Assembly (NCBI GenBank): GCA_023387815.1
Contig: JAEWHK010000032.1
Span: 4,175 to 68,174 of the forward strand
DNA length: 64,000 nt
DNA from: Pseudomonadota bacterium
GTDB lineage: Bacteria > Pseudomonadota > Gammaproteobacteria > Burkholderiales > Burkholderiaceae_B
Direction of reading: 5' to 3'
Part shown: piece after piece, positions 24,731 through 33,758 of the stretch
Position numbering within the stretch: position 1 is the stretch's first letter
Layout: the number at the start of each line of letters is the position of its first letter
Notes under the pieces: model-generated
What the model was told of the DNA's origin: nothing
The model's database searches: none
What the model saw: only the letters and a program-made list of their open reading frames with translations
Program-made: the position numbers and the translations under genes

Positions 24731-27061
24731 TCAGTACTGGTAACTGACTGAGACGCGTACGTAGCGACCAGCTTCTGAATAATAGTCGATAGGTCGGGCC
24801 AGTGCAGCCGTTCCTCCGGTGGTAGGCACATTCAGTGCATTCCAGTATTTCTTGTCGAACAGATTAATGACACTGAGCTGGAATTTCAAGCCCTTCATGG
24901 CCGCTGGTGACCACCAGCCATGGACGTCAAGCGTTCCGTAGCCGGGGGCTTTGAAATCCGGATATCTCACTGTGTCGGTAATCTCACGATACTTCACTTT
25001 ATCGCGATTGTGAGCCACTGTCCACACTGTTTCCGCACCCCACTGCGGCGTTTTATAGCCCAGTGCCAATGTCCCTTTCAGAGGAGCAACCGAATTCAGA
25101 TGGTCTCCGGTTTCCAGATCTTTGCCGACAGTCCACGCCGCTGTTGCGCGAGTATACAGATTGTCGTTGATGTTCCAGTAACCCATGGCTTCGGCGCCAT
25201 AAATGCGAACACGACTGAGGTTGGCATAGGTGGTCACGCCGTTGGGATACAGACCCTGCTGCATCATGTCGTAGAACGGTGAACCGGGACCGACAGGAAC
25301 GTTCTCTTCAATGAAGTTCTTGTAGCGTGTTTCAAAGATATTCAGAGAACCGCCGACCGTCTGGCCTTTAGCCTGGAATCCAAGTTCCCAGCCACGGCTG
25401 CGCTCGGCTTCCAGATCAGGATCGCCCTTGCGCATATAGTTGGCTGGAGAGCCGTATTGCAGATACAGTTCCGGTGCCGTAGGAGCACGATATCCGTAAC
25501 CATAGCGGGCAGTCACACTGTAGATGTCCGAGGCATTCCACACAAATTCCAGAGATGGGGAAACCTGGCTGCCACTGCGATTACGCAGTTCGCTTTCGTA
25601 GCCGTTCTGGTTGGACGAAAAGCCGCCGCCGGTCTCAGGTTTGCGTGACCAGTTGTCGTAACGGATAGCGGGAGTCAGCTCAAACTGACCATTGTTCCAC
25701 AAGAAGGCGTGGCTGGCTGACAGCGACAGATCACGGCTCTTGACTTTGGGTGTGTCACCCTGATTGGAATGCAGGAATTCGCAGGTACGCGGACCCATGA
25801 ATGCAGGGAGACCCGGTGGGACGACCGGGCAGTTGTCTACCCCTGCAGAATACTGCTCGTAGGTATCGTCGGCAAACGTGGCGCCCACAATCCAGTGACC
25901 ACGCAAGGCCGAATCGCCCCAATAGCCGCCGGCGTTCAGATTGGCACCCCAGCCTTTCTGCTCAATGCTGTTGTCACGCTCGTAGACGCCGCTAGGATAA
26001 CCATACATGAATGGGTCACCGGGGATCGCATAGGCGCGACCATCTTTTTTGCGAATCGCACGCTGGTCGGTTTCAATTTTGGTTTTGGCCCAGTACAGCT
26101 GAATGCCGGCCTGATCCAGTGCAGAATAAGCCTGGGTTGACTTGTAATTGTAATCGGCCCAGATACGATCTCGCTTCAGGCGTTCGATCAATGTATTGTC
26201 ACCAATCGCATAGGCCGACGTATTCTGGTCATGCATCTGGTCGATAGTGCGATCCAGGCGGAAAGAACTGGCACTCAGTCCCAATGTCTGGCCTGGAGCC
26301 AGTTCATGTTCAAAGCGGATGCCCGTATTCTTGCTGGTGTAATCCGCAGGATTCATCTTGGTACGGGTCGGCCCATAACCACCGATATCCGCGCCATTTT
26401 TGGCCTCATGGCCAGTACTGATGCCGTATTCCAGAAGCATTTTGGTGGATTCGCCAAGACGGGTGGCCAAGGCCATATTGCCACCAATGCTGTCATCCAG
26501 CCCGTCATGCGTGCCCTTGATCAGAAAACCAATGTCCTTGCCATCTGTCAGCAAATCATCCGGACGCAGTCCGCGCAGAATGACCGTGCCGGCCAGCGCA
26601 GACGCATTACCCGCACCCGCGCCACGTACCACATCAACAGCGGAAAGCGTATTGAAGTTGATGGTATCGAGCCCGCCCTTGACGCCGCGACTGCCATCGT
26701 TCAGCCATGGCAAAGGAATACCGTCTTGCAGAACCCGTACCCGATTGCCATCCAGACCACGCAGGTTCACGCTTTTGTTATCGCGATTGAAATCGAGTCC
26801 AGGAATGAGGCGGCCAAGGTCGGACCAGTTCTGAACCTGATTGCTTGAAATTTCACTGCGAGTGGTGGTGGTTTCCCAGCTGGGAGCAGGTGTTTCGTCC
26901 TGGGCACGAACCATACTTAGGGTAGGAACCGTGCTCTTGCCTGCTGGCGTTGTTGAGCTTGTGTTGCTGGTCTCGTTAACGAGTTGACCGTGGGCAAGGC
27001 CCGCGCTGAGCATGACGGACACAAGTACCGTCAGACGGAAGGGCAAAGTGACAGTTTTCAT
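24731..27061 (-). CDS. hmuR: TonB-dependent haem receptor
   Basis: A 776-residue outer-membrane receptor, first gene of the haem operon. The signal peptide ends near LAHGQL, at about residue 26. The plug includes LIPGLDFNRDNKSVNLRGLD and VDVVRGAGAGNASALAGTVI. The barrel carries the haem-receptor boxes in variant form: YRAPTAPELYLQYGSP in place of FRAP and GDPDLEAERSRGWELG in place of NPNL. The C-terminus ends VSVSYQY with the usual terminal aromatic. No hurI/hurR regulators (ECF sigma and anti-sigma) flank it, unlike Bordetella bhuR. A Fur-like site lies upstream. Confidence 0.93.
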   Translation of the reverse strand: MKTVTLPFRLTVLVSVMLSAGLAHGQLVNETSNTSSTTPAGKSTVPTLSMVRAQDETPAPSWETTTTRSEISSNQVQNWSDLGRLIPGLDFNRDNKSVNLRGLDGNRVRVLQDGIPLPWLNDGSRGVKGGLDTINFNTLSAVDVVRGAGAGNASALAGTVILRGLRPDDLLTDGKDIGFLIKGTHDGLDDSIGGNMALATRLGESTKMLLEYGISTGHEAKNGADIGGYGPTRTKMNPADYTSKNTGIRFEHELAPGQTLGLSASSFRLDRTIDQMHDQNTSAYAIGDNTLIERLKRDRIWADYNYKSTQAYSALDQAGIQLYWAKTKIETDQRAIRKKDGRAYAIPGDPFMYGYPSGVYERDNSIEQKGWGANLNAGGYWGDSALRGHWIVGATFADDTYEQYSAGVDNCPVVPPGLPAFMGPRTCEFLHSNQGDTPKVKSRDLSLSASHAFLWNNGQFELTPAIRYDNWSRKPETGGGFSSNQNGYESELRNRSGSQVSPSLEFVWNASDIYSVTARYGYGYRAPTAPELYLQYGSPANYMRKGDPDLEAERSRGWELGFQAKGQTVGGSLNIFETRYKNFIEENVPVGPGSPFYDMMQQGLYPNGVTTYANLSRVRIYGAEAMGYWNINDNLYTRATAAWTVGKDLETGDHLNSVAPLKGTLALGYKTPQWGAETVWTVAHNRDKVKYREITDTVRYPDFKAPGYGTLDVHGWWSPAAMKGLKFQLSVINLFDKKYWNALNVPTTGGTAALARPIDYYSEAGRYVRVSVSYQY

Positions 27062-27191
27062 AAAAAAAATCGATAGAAAAGCGATGCGCCGCATCACCCT
27101 TCGTTCAGAAAGGGCGTGCCGAAATGTCACCGCGAGGGAGGCACATCTGAGATACACATTGAAATATCTGAAACGAAAGAGTACCTGTAAT

Positions 27192-27210
27192 GCAAACAAT
27201 TATCAATTAC
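27192..27210 (-). promoter_or_regulatory. Fur-box-like site upstream of hmuR
   Basis: Read on the minus strand, GTAATTGATAATTGTTTGC matches 12 of 19 positions of the Fur consensus, including TGATAAT. It lies about 130 bases upstream of the hmuR start codon. The surrounding sequence (27200-27245) is AT-rich, as expected for a promoter. The rest of 27062-27419 holds no gene I can support. Confidence 0.6.
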
Positions 27211-27338
27211 ATTGTGATTTATTATTGAAATTTTTCGTATTCTGTTGTATTTCGTTCGGATTTTCGTAAGAAACAGGGGCGCTGATCGCTTTCGATCAAC
27301 GACGCGGGCACCCGTCCGCTGTTCGCCTGGCACGCATA

Positions 27339-27393
27339 CGAATTATCTGCAATGAAGGCACAGGCTTGAGGGTGCAAGCTGAGAGATAATTCG
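27339..27393. repeat. Nested inverted repeat downstream of the patatin gene
   Basis: Ten-base outer arms CGAATTATCT (27339-27348) and AGATAATTCG (27384-27393) are perfect complements. Inside them lies a small stem GCTTG (27364-27368) with CAAGC (27375-27379). The element ends 26 bases from the patatin stop. It has no T-tract and resembles the nested repeat at 20857-20917 in design but not in sequence. Confidence 0.55.
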
Positions 27394-27419
27394 ACGATTG
27401 ATGAGAGATTGAAAGGCGT

Positions 27420-28943
27420 TCAGCCGCCTGAATACAGGTCGCCGGCGAAGTCGACAACAGGCTGACGTTTCGGGGCACTTTGCTGCGGCGAATTTGTAAC
27501 AGCAGGATGTCCGGCCACTCCCTGCTCTGCGCCAGAATCCGTACCCGCCGGTGTTGAGACTGACAGCGGCGGCTGCGGCAGCCCGGCACCCAGACTTCTG
27601 AGCAGTTTCTGATATTCGGCGTTCTGACGCAGTGTCTGCCTGCCCGCTTCAATAAGCGCATCCACATCTTTGCGATTGACGGTAAAAAGCGTGGGAATGC
27701 GCAGCAGATGTCGGCGCGGCACGGAAAGGCCTTCGGGGACATCATGCAGACTGACAGGCACAACATGCAGTTGCGCATTCGGTGCCAGCAGCGACTTCAG
27801 CTGCGGGCTCAGCGATCTTTTCAATTCCGCCCACTGTCGCCCAGTGTCTTCGACCATCTGCATGGTTTCCTTGGTCACACGCCCCGACGTACTGAACATG
27901 ATGGTATCGAACACCTCTGTCAGGGTAGGCACATTGCCGCTTTTGTCGATGTCTACGCTGGGGTCCCGCTCGGCGTTGACCACGACCAGCACGACTTTCT
28001 TGACTGTCCCTTTACTGATCTGCCCACGGCGCAACTGACCCACTCCCAGCGACACCCGATTGATCAGGCTACGCACACCCAGATTGTCGGATAACCCACC
28101 GTCCACCAGATGAATATAAGGCCGATTCTTACTGTCCAGATAACTCATGACATCTGCGCGATAGGTGCGCAGCTTGTAGTCTCCATGCAGCCGCGCTACT
28201 TCCTCGCGTTTTTTCTGGGAGTAGGCACATTGTCCCGCATAATTTTTCAGTGTGAGCGGTGACAGCACAATGGGCACTGCGGCCGATGACGCCACGGCAA
28301 ACCCAAGCGGTACTTTACGAATATCCGAGCACAGGGTAGCGAACTGATCAGGCGAGAACTCAAAACTGGTTCCCTGCGAGAGATCGGTTGCCATCACAAT
28401 CAGGTCCGCATGAGGGTTGCGGTAAAGATCCTCATAGGTTTTGCCCTCGTAGAGCCCATCCAGCTTTTCTGCCAGCACATGGCCGCGACCCAGTGTGGGC
28501 GAAATGGCAGCAGCATAATTACGAGGATTGAAAATCGCGGATACCAGAGTTTGCTGGAAATCCTTGTACAGATAGTCATTCTTGAAACCGGGAAAGGTCT
28601 GATCGCCCTTCAATGCGTAATAGGCAGCCATGATACTGCCGCCAGAAACGCCGCGCACCACATCCACCTGACTCAGAAGCGACTGCTGATGCCCATTCCA
28701 TTGCACCTGAGTGTCGGCCAGTTCTTTGAGCACGCCATAACCAAAAGCAGCAGCCCGCGCTCCTCCCCCGGAAAAGCTCAAAACCATGACAAATGAGGGG
28801 TCGGTTCTTTCGTCCAGTCGGGCATTGTCAACGCCAGCATCGGGCGTTCCCTCTGGCAGCGGTGGATTTTGCCAGGGCGTGAGCGACGAACATGCGGCAA
28901 GCACGGCAAGCAAGGGAAGAGCGAGAAGTTTGCGCATCTGCAT
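27420..28943 (-). CDS. Patatin-like phospholipase lipoprotein
   Basis: A 507-residue protein. The N-terminus is a lipoprotein signal with lipobox LAAC (MQMRKLLALPLLAVLAACSS), so the protein is probably anchored to a membrane. The patatin domain shows the oxyanion motif FSGGGARAAAFGYG, the nucleophile elbow GVSGGS and the catalytic Asp in VDGGLSDN, so the Ser-Asp dyad is intact. A Pro/Ser/Gln-rich tail follows. The ATG at 28943 has AGGA upstream; the ATG at 28937 is an alternative. Lipid hydrolysis is expected but the substrate is unknown. It lies five bases after the ynfA stop. Confidence 0.88.
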   Translation of the reverse strand: MQMRKLLALPLLAVLAACSSLTPWQNPPLPEGTPDAGVDNARLDERTDPSFVMVLSFSGGGARAAAFGYGVLKELADTQVQWNGHQQSLLSQVDVVRGVSGGSIMAAYYALKGDQTFPGFKNDYLYKDFQQTLVSAIFNPRNYAAAISPTLGRGHVLAEKLDGLYEGKTYEDLYRNPHADLIVMATDLSQGTSFEFSPDQFATLCSDIRKVPLGFAVASSAAVPIVLSPLTLKNYAGQCAYSQKKREEVARLHGDYKLRTYRADVMSYLDSKNRPYIHLVDGGLSDNLGVRSLINRVSLGVGQLRRGQISKGTVKKVVLVVVNAERDPSVDIDKSGNVPTLTEVFDTIMFSTSGRVTKETMQMVEDTGRQWAELKRSLSPQLKSLLAPNAQLHVVPVSLHDVPEGLSVPRRHLLRIPTLFTVNRKDVDALIEAGRQTLRQNAEYQKLLRSLGAGLPQPPLSVSTPAGTDSGAEQGVAGHPAVTNSPQQSAPKRQPVVDFAGDLYSGG

Positions 28944-28948
28944 GATTG

Positions 28949-29281
28949 TTATTTTCCTGCCAGTGTCCAGCCGGATACCATGAGTCCCATACCGGCCAAA
29001 GCCAGTATCAGTCCTGCCCATTCTATGCCCGACAGCGCACTTCGGTCCACGATATTGAGCCACAGTACGGAAATGACGACATACACAGCGCCATACGCAG
29101 CATAGACCCGCCCTGTTGCCACAGGATGCAAGGTGAGCAGCCACGCAAAGACAAGTAGTGTTACCAGCGAAACTGCCAGCGTCCACCACGCGCCATCACG
29201 ACGCAGCCAGTAATAGAAAAGATAGCAGCCGGCGATTTCCGCGATGGCAGTGAGGATAAACAGGAAAATAACACGCAGCAC
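28949..29281 (-). CDS. ynfA: YnfA/UPF0060-family small membrane protein (GTG start)
   Basis: A 110-residue protein with four hydrophobic segments. LLTLHPVATGRVYAAYGAVY is the hallmark UPF0060 sequence, also seen in E. coli YnfA, a small multidrug resistance-like efflux protein. The start is taken as GTG at 29281 because it gives exactly the family length and N-terminus (LRVIFLFILTAIAEIAGCYL) and has a GGGG sequence upstream. An ATG at 29317 would add 12 residues without homology. The patatin gene follows five bases downstream. Confidence 0.85.
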   Translation of the reverse strand: MLRVIFLFILTAIAEIAGCYLFYYWLRRDGAWWTLAVSLVTLLVFAWLLTLHPVATGRVYAAYGAVYVVISVLWLNIVDRSALSGIEWAGLILALAGMGLMVSGWTLAGK

Positions 29282-29506
29282 GACAGGCCCCGTAAATATG
29301 GGAATCCTGCAAATCATACCCTGCCGGAAGCCATTTCGCCAGAGTGGGTATGGACAGGCTCGCGCCCCCAATGAAATGTGTAGCACACGCGATGGCAGCG
29401 GGCCTCACCCAAAGGATCTCGCTGCGGGTCCCGCGTGGCAAATCTCACGCTGCGACCTAAGCAATGCTGCGAATGAGCCGTTGCAAAGGCTTTAGCGATG
29501 CAACGA

Positions 29507-29552
29507 CTTATTCGATACCTGATTCGATCTCTTGGATGATCTCTTATTCGAT
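29507..29552. repeat. Short direct repeats at the 3' end of sodC
   Basis: CTTATTCGAT occurs at 29507-29516 and 29543-29552, and GATCTCTT is repeated between them. The right copy contains the sodC stop codon. It looks like a small duplication of the gene's 3' end and has no evident function. Confidence 0.6.
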
Positions 29553-30077
29553 GACACCGCAGACCATTCGGCCGGCGCCACCGCCCAGCTCTTTGGGATG
29601 ATCGGAGTAATTATCGCCGCCTTCATGAATCATGAGCGCATGCTTACTGACGTCCGACAAGGACTTGAGTTTCGGCGCCAGAACGGCATACGTGGCGGTT
29701 CCATCTTCGGCAACCACAAGCCCGGGCAGATCGCCCAGATGGCCTTCATCACTATAGGGGCCTTCATGCTTGCCGGTTTTCCTGGGATCGAGATGGCCGC
29801 CGGCAGCCTGAGCAGGAACCTTCTTGCCGTCTTTATCGGCCGCATCACAACTGGGATTTTCGTGCACATGAAAGCCATGGACGCCAGGCTTGAGGCCCTT
29901 GATGTCAGGCGTAAATAGCAGGCCGTAAGGCGTTTCACTAATGGTTACTTCACCGGCAGCCTCCCCTGCCCCCGACTCGGTTGCCAGATTCATTGGCACC
30001 TTAATGTCTGCCGCTGATGCGACAGACAGTGTACCCAGACCCAGAATTCCGGTAAAAAGCAGCGTCTTCAATTTCAT
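29544..30077 (-). CDS. sodC: Periplasmic copper/zinc superoxide dismutase
   Basis: A 177-residue enzyme with a signal peptide (cleavage near ASAADIK, at about residue 23). All expected metal ligands and the disulfide are present: GVHGFHVHENPSC, GGHLDP, HEGPYSDEGHLGDLP and ALMIHEGGDNYSD, with the second Cys in GRMVCGVIE. It removes superoxide in the periplasm. The ATG at 30077 is preceded by GGAG at good spacing; an ATG 12 bases upstream is too close to that ribosome-binding site. Confidence 0.95.
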   Translation of the reverse strand: MKLKTLLFTGILGLGTLSVASAADIKVPMNLATESGAGEAAGEVTISETPYGLLFTPDIKGLKPGVHGFHVHENPSCDAADKDGKKVPAQAAGGHLDPRKTGKHEGPYSDEGHLGDLPGLVVAEDGTATYAVLAPKLKSLSDVSKHALMIHEGGDNYSDHPKELGGGAGRMVCGVIE

Positions 30078-30210
30078 TGCATTCTCCAAAAAAATACGGT
30101 GTGAAAGAAAAGGCTAACACCAGAATCACCATTGTGATATCGATGTTTCATTTGTTCATAACTCGATGCAAATCCGTCATGAATTGAGATGGGCCGATCG
30201 AAAAAGGAAT

Positions 30211-31410
30211 CTATTTTTCGCCGACTTTTTTGCCACGTGTATGCGGCAGATAACGCCAGAAAATAGCGGCAGACAGAAATCCAAATCCGCCTGTCAGCGC
30301 AATGCCTGCACCCAATGAAACCAGTGCAGTCATACCTGATAGCAGAAACGGACCGGCACTGTTGCCAATGTCGCTGATCAGGCGCCACAGGCCCAGAAAT
30401 TCCGTGCGTCCATGTCTGGGAGAGGCGTCAGCACCCAGCGTCATATTGATACCGGAACCAAAACCATTTCCCAGTCCCATCAACATGGCTACGGCGACAA
30501 ACGTGAAAATATTCGTCGTGAGTGGCATCGTCACAAGTGAAATACCCATGATCAGCGTACATGGCAAGGCAACCCACAATCGGCCCCATTCATCCATGAT
30601 TTTCCCTGCAGGATAAAAGACCAGCATATCTACGGCTGAAGAAACACCGAATATCACAGATGTGGCAGCGGGACTCAGCCCAATATAATCGGCCCACAGC
30701 GGTATCACAATCTGCCGTGCTGCACGCATCGCGCTGATCATCATCACCGCAAGACCCAGCGACAGAAAAACGCCCGCATGCGTTCGGGCAATTTGCAGCA
30801 TCTTCGGCTGCACGGCAGAGAGATCATCCTGTGTATTGGTTTCTACCTTCAGGTCAGGCAAATGGTAAGTCAGCAACAGCGACACCAGCAGCGCAACAAT
30901 GCCGACCCAGTACGCACCGGCAAGACCCATGAAGTGCATCGCGCCCGCGCCTGCGAATGGACCGGCGAACATGCCAATACGATTAACGCCTCCCAGGATC
31001 GACAGTGCCCGGGCACGCATGTAATAAGGCACGGCCTCAATCATATACGTCTGTCGCGCCAGAAAAAAGACCGAGGTTGAGACGCCAATCAGCAAGGCGG
31101 CAACAGCAAGCAGGGACACATGGCGCGCAAAGATACAGAGCAGCAACGCAACAATAGTCAGGCACGCAGCGCCCAACAATGCCAGCCGCTCACCAATACG
31201 CGAAGTGACCATGGCAGCAGGAATGTTTGTGACCAGAGAACCCAGGCCGATGAGCGCAATAATCAGTCCGGCAAGCGCCGGCGTTGCACCCAGGTCTCGC
31301 GCGCTAAGCGCAATGACGGGAAGAACAGACCCATTGGCAAAACCGAAAAGCATCGCAGGACCATAGGCAGGAATGGCAATACTTCGTAAACTGAAACTGC
31401 TGTCTGCCAT
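30211..31410 (-). CDS. Major facilitator superfamily transporter, substrate unknown
   Basis: A 399-residue protein with about twelve hydrophobic segments in two halves joined by a hydrophilic loop around residues 186-205 (LPDLKVETNTQDDLSAVQ). The first cytoplasmic loop has NIPAAMVTSRIGERLALLGA, the degenerate MFS motif A, and the second half has PAGKIMDEWGRLW, the repeated motif. An efflux role is possible but no substrate can be inferred. It is divergent from the sulfite dehydrogenase genes across 266 bases. Confidence 0.82.
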   Translation of the reverse strand: MADSSFSLRSIAIPAYGPAMLFGFANGSVLPVIALSARDLGATPALAGLIIALIGLGSLVTNIPAAMVTSRIGERLALLGAACLTIVALLLCIFARHVSLLAVAALLIGVSTSVFFLARQTYMIEAVPYYMRARALSILGGVNRIGMFAGPFAGAGAMHFMGLAGAYWVGIVALLVSLLLTYHLPDLKVETNTQDDLSAVQPKMLQIARTHAGVFLSLGLAVMMISAMRAARQIVIPLWADYIGLSPAATSVIFGVSSAVDMLVFYPAGKIMDEWGRLWVALPCTLIMGISLVTMPLTTNIFTFVAVAMLMGLGNGFGSGINMTLGADASPRHGRTEFLGLWRLISDIGNSAGPFLLSGMTALVSLGAGIALTGGFGFLSAAIFWRYLPHTRGKKVGEK

Positions 31411-31637
31411 GTGTCTTTCCTTCCCGAATGCTGATAAACATTCGGCATTTTACCGCTGCAAATTCGCTGTAAAGGCGCAATGCGCCATTTCATTTGCATT
31501 ACCCGAAAAACCGTAGCATCCGCCACAGTGCATTCAGCAAAACGTCAATTTAGTCAAACCATACATAACTTCAACGGCTTAATTTATAAACACTAAATAC
31601 TGGACGCGCGCAAAGGTCCGTTCCTATACTGGTACGG

Positions 31638-31653
31638 TATTACATATGTAATA
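31638..31653. promoter_or_regulatory. 16-bp perfect palindrome, candidate operator of the SoxCD-like operon
   Basis: TATTACATATGTAATA is its own reverse complement and is followed by ATATTAATAT, also self-complementary. It lies 23-38 bases upstream of the soxC-like start codon and probably overlaps the promoter, so a dimeric repressor bound here would block transcription. No regulator gene is adjacent. Confidence 0.6.
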
Positions 31654-31676
31654 TTAATATTAACGGAGAGGTTGAT

Positions 31677-33002
31677 ATGAAGAGTGAACCCTCAGCAGAA
31701 AACAACAATGCGCCCCTACAGGAAGACGCGCCAAATACACGCCGTCAGTTTTTGCGACAAGGCGCGGTGGCAGCCGCGGGTGCGCTGACGGCCACCGCCG
31801 GCTTGCGTACCAGCTTTGCAGAAACATCATCGGTTGTCGCCAGTAAAGGCCCGGTGCCTGATGAGCACGTGCTGGACGTCCCTTCGTGGTCGCGGCAGCC
31901 TGGCGCATTGGTAGGAAGCCATCCTTATGGTGTCCCTTCGCGATTCGAAAGTCGCGTCATTCGTCATTTGCGCAAAACTGACAAGCAGTATTTTTCGTCG
32001 TCAACGCGTTCACCCATACAGGAACTTGACGGCATCATCACGCCCAATGGCCTGTTCTATGAACGACACCATAATGGCATTCCCGATATTGATCCTGCCG
32101 CGCATCGACTGGTGTTACACGGAATGGTTGATAACGCACTGACATTCACCATGCAGGATATACGGCGCTTTCCTTCACACAGTCAGATCTATTTTCTGGA
32201 ATGCTCGGGCAATCCGGGGTACACCGTTTATGGAAAGACCGCTGCAGAGGCCAATGGACTTGTCAGCTGTGCGCATTGGACCGGTGTCCTGCTCAGGACA
32301 GTGCTTGAGGAAGCGGGTGTCAAGACAGGCGCGAAATGGGTCATCGCCGAGGGCGCAGACGGGGCCGGCATGAACCGCAGCATTCCACTGGAAAAATGTC
32401 TGGACGACGCGATGCTTGTGTACAGCCAGAACGGTGAACGCCTGCGTCCAGAGCAGGGTTATCCTTTAAGACTGCTGCTGCCCGGTTTCGAGGGCAATAT
32501 GAGCATCAAATGGCTGCGGCGTCTTCAGGTAACAGACAGACCACTGCATTCAAGAGAAGAGACCTCAAAATACACCGATAGCCTGCCCGACGGGAAAGCC
32601 CGCGAGTTCACATTTGTGATGGAAGCAAAATCCATCATAACCAGCCCATCCGGCGGTCAGAAAATCAGCGACAAAGGTTTCCACGAGATCCGCGGCATTG
32701 CCTGGAGCGGACGCGGCCGCATCACCAAAGTGGAACTGTCCGTGGACGATGGCAGGTCCTGGCACGAAGCGACCCTGCAGGGCCCTGTCCTGAGCAAAGC
32801 ACTGACACGTTTTGTATTTCCCTGGAAATGGAATGGCGAAGCGGTGGTAATTCAAAGTCGTGCAACTGATGAAACAGGTTATACCCAGCCTGAATTGAAA
32901 ACGCTGGTTGACTTGCGGGGTCCAAATGCCACCTATCACAACAATGCAATCACGCCCTGGCGTATTGCGCCTGACGGAAAAGTGACTCATGCACTCGCGT
33001 AA
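31677..33002 (+). CDS. soxC: SoxC-like molybdopterin sulfite dehydrogenase subunit
   Basis: A 441-residue periplasmic enzyme of the sulfite oxidase family. A twin-arginine signal (RRQFLRQGAVAAAGAL, residues 22-37) exports the folded molybdenum protein. The domain contains YFLECSGNPGYTVYGKTA, whose Cys ligates molybdenum, and RLLLPGFEGNMSIKWLRRLQ in the cofactor-binding half, followed by the Mo-co dimerisation domain (GIAWSGRGRITKVELSVDDG). In Sox systems SoxCD oxidises protein-bound sulfane sulfur. The other Sox genes are absent here, so free sulfite or another S-oxide may be the substrate. It overlaps the cytochrome gene by 14 bases. Confidence 0.87.
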   Translation: MKSEPSAENNNAPLQEDAPNTRRQFLRQGAVAAAGALTATAGLRTSFAETSSVVASKGPVPDEHVLDVPSWSRQPGALVGSHPYGVPSRFESRVIRHLRKTDKQYFSSSTRSPIQELDGIITPNGLFYERHHNGIPDIDPAAHRLVLHGMVDNALTFTMQDIRRFPSHSQIYFLECSGNPGYTVYGKTAAEANGLVSCAHWTGVLLRTVLEEAGVKTGAKWVIAEGADGAGMNRSIPLEKCLDDAMLVYSQNGERLRPEQGYPLRLLLPGFEGNMSIKWLRRLQVTDRPLHSREETSKYTDSLPDGKAREFTFVMEAKSIITSPSGGQKISDKGFHEIRGIAWSGRGRITKVELSVDDGRSWHEATLQGPVLSKALTRFVFPWKWNGEAVVIQSRATDETGYTQPELKTLVDLRGPNATYHNNAITPWRIAPDGKVTHALA

Positions 33003-33627
33003 AAATCATCGCGCCGGAAAACCGGCTGTCGACAGAATATTGGCATCATTGACACTTGGTGTGATGCTGACAATGTCGACAGTGACTGCGCAGGCAGAAG
33101 GCAAATACGGCATTGGGCACGCGATCTCTGCGGAGCAACTCGCCCCCTGGAATATCAATGTGTTTTCCGATGGCGAGAATCTGCCGGCAGGAAACGGAAC
33201 CGTGGCACATGGAAAAACCCTCTTCGCGCAACAATGTGCATCCTGTCACGGAGCGAAAGGCGAAGGTGGCACGGGTGACAAATTAAGTGGTGGCATCGGC
33301 ACACTGGCCAGCGCAAAGCCTGTCAAAACGGTAGGCAGTTTCTGGCCTTACGCACCGACTCTGTTCGACTACATCAGACGCGCCATGCCACTGAACGCGC
33401 CACAAAGTCTGAGCAATGACCAGGTTTATGCAGTTACCGCCTATGTGCTGCATCTGAATGGACTATTAGCCGATAATGCGACGCTGGACGCAGAATCCCT
33501 GAGCGCAATTCGAATGCCCAACCGCGATGGCTTCGTGCCCGATGCAAGACCGGATGTCGGACAGACACACACGGAAAATCATCGCGCATCGCACGAGGCG
33601 CGCACAGGAAATATACAAATGCAATAA
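32989..33627 (+). CDS. soxD: SoxD-like c-type cytochrome subunit
   Basis: A 212-residue cytochrome with a signal peptide (cleavage near TAQAEGK, at about residue 37) and one haem-binding motif, CASCHG, at about residues 83-88. The probable axial Met lies in RRAMPLNAPQSL. It is the electron acceptor for the SoxC-like subunit, with which it overlaps. It is shorter than the diheme SoxD of Paracoccus and has only one CxxCH, as in several SoxD/SorB-type proteins. A charged C-terminal tail rich in His and Arg follows. Confidence 0.85.
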   Translation: MHSRKNHRAGKPAVDRILASLTLGVMLTMSTVTAQAEGKYGIGHAISAEQLAPWNINVFSDGENLPAGNGTVAHGKTLFAQQCASCHGAKGEGGTGDKLSGGIGTLASAKPVKTVGSFWPYAPTLFDYIRRAMPLNAPQSLSNDQVYAVTAYVLHLNGLLADNATLDAESLSAIRMPNRDGFVPDARPDVGQTHTENHRASHEARTGNIQMQ

Positions 33628-33758
33628 AGATTGTTTGTGCCTGGCAGCTGCAATGGTGTAATGAAGCTCTGGTCCGTTTTGCGCTCAGCACGAATCGATA
33701 TGCTCCATGTGTTGATCGCACAGCGGTACCAGAACCTCAGCCAATCATCGAGAAAAGC

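Noticed and set aside
31474..31486. 13-bp palindrome upstream of the MFS gene
   Set aside because: It is short and GC-rich with no neighbouring element, and is expected by chance at this length.
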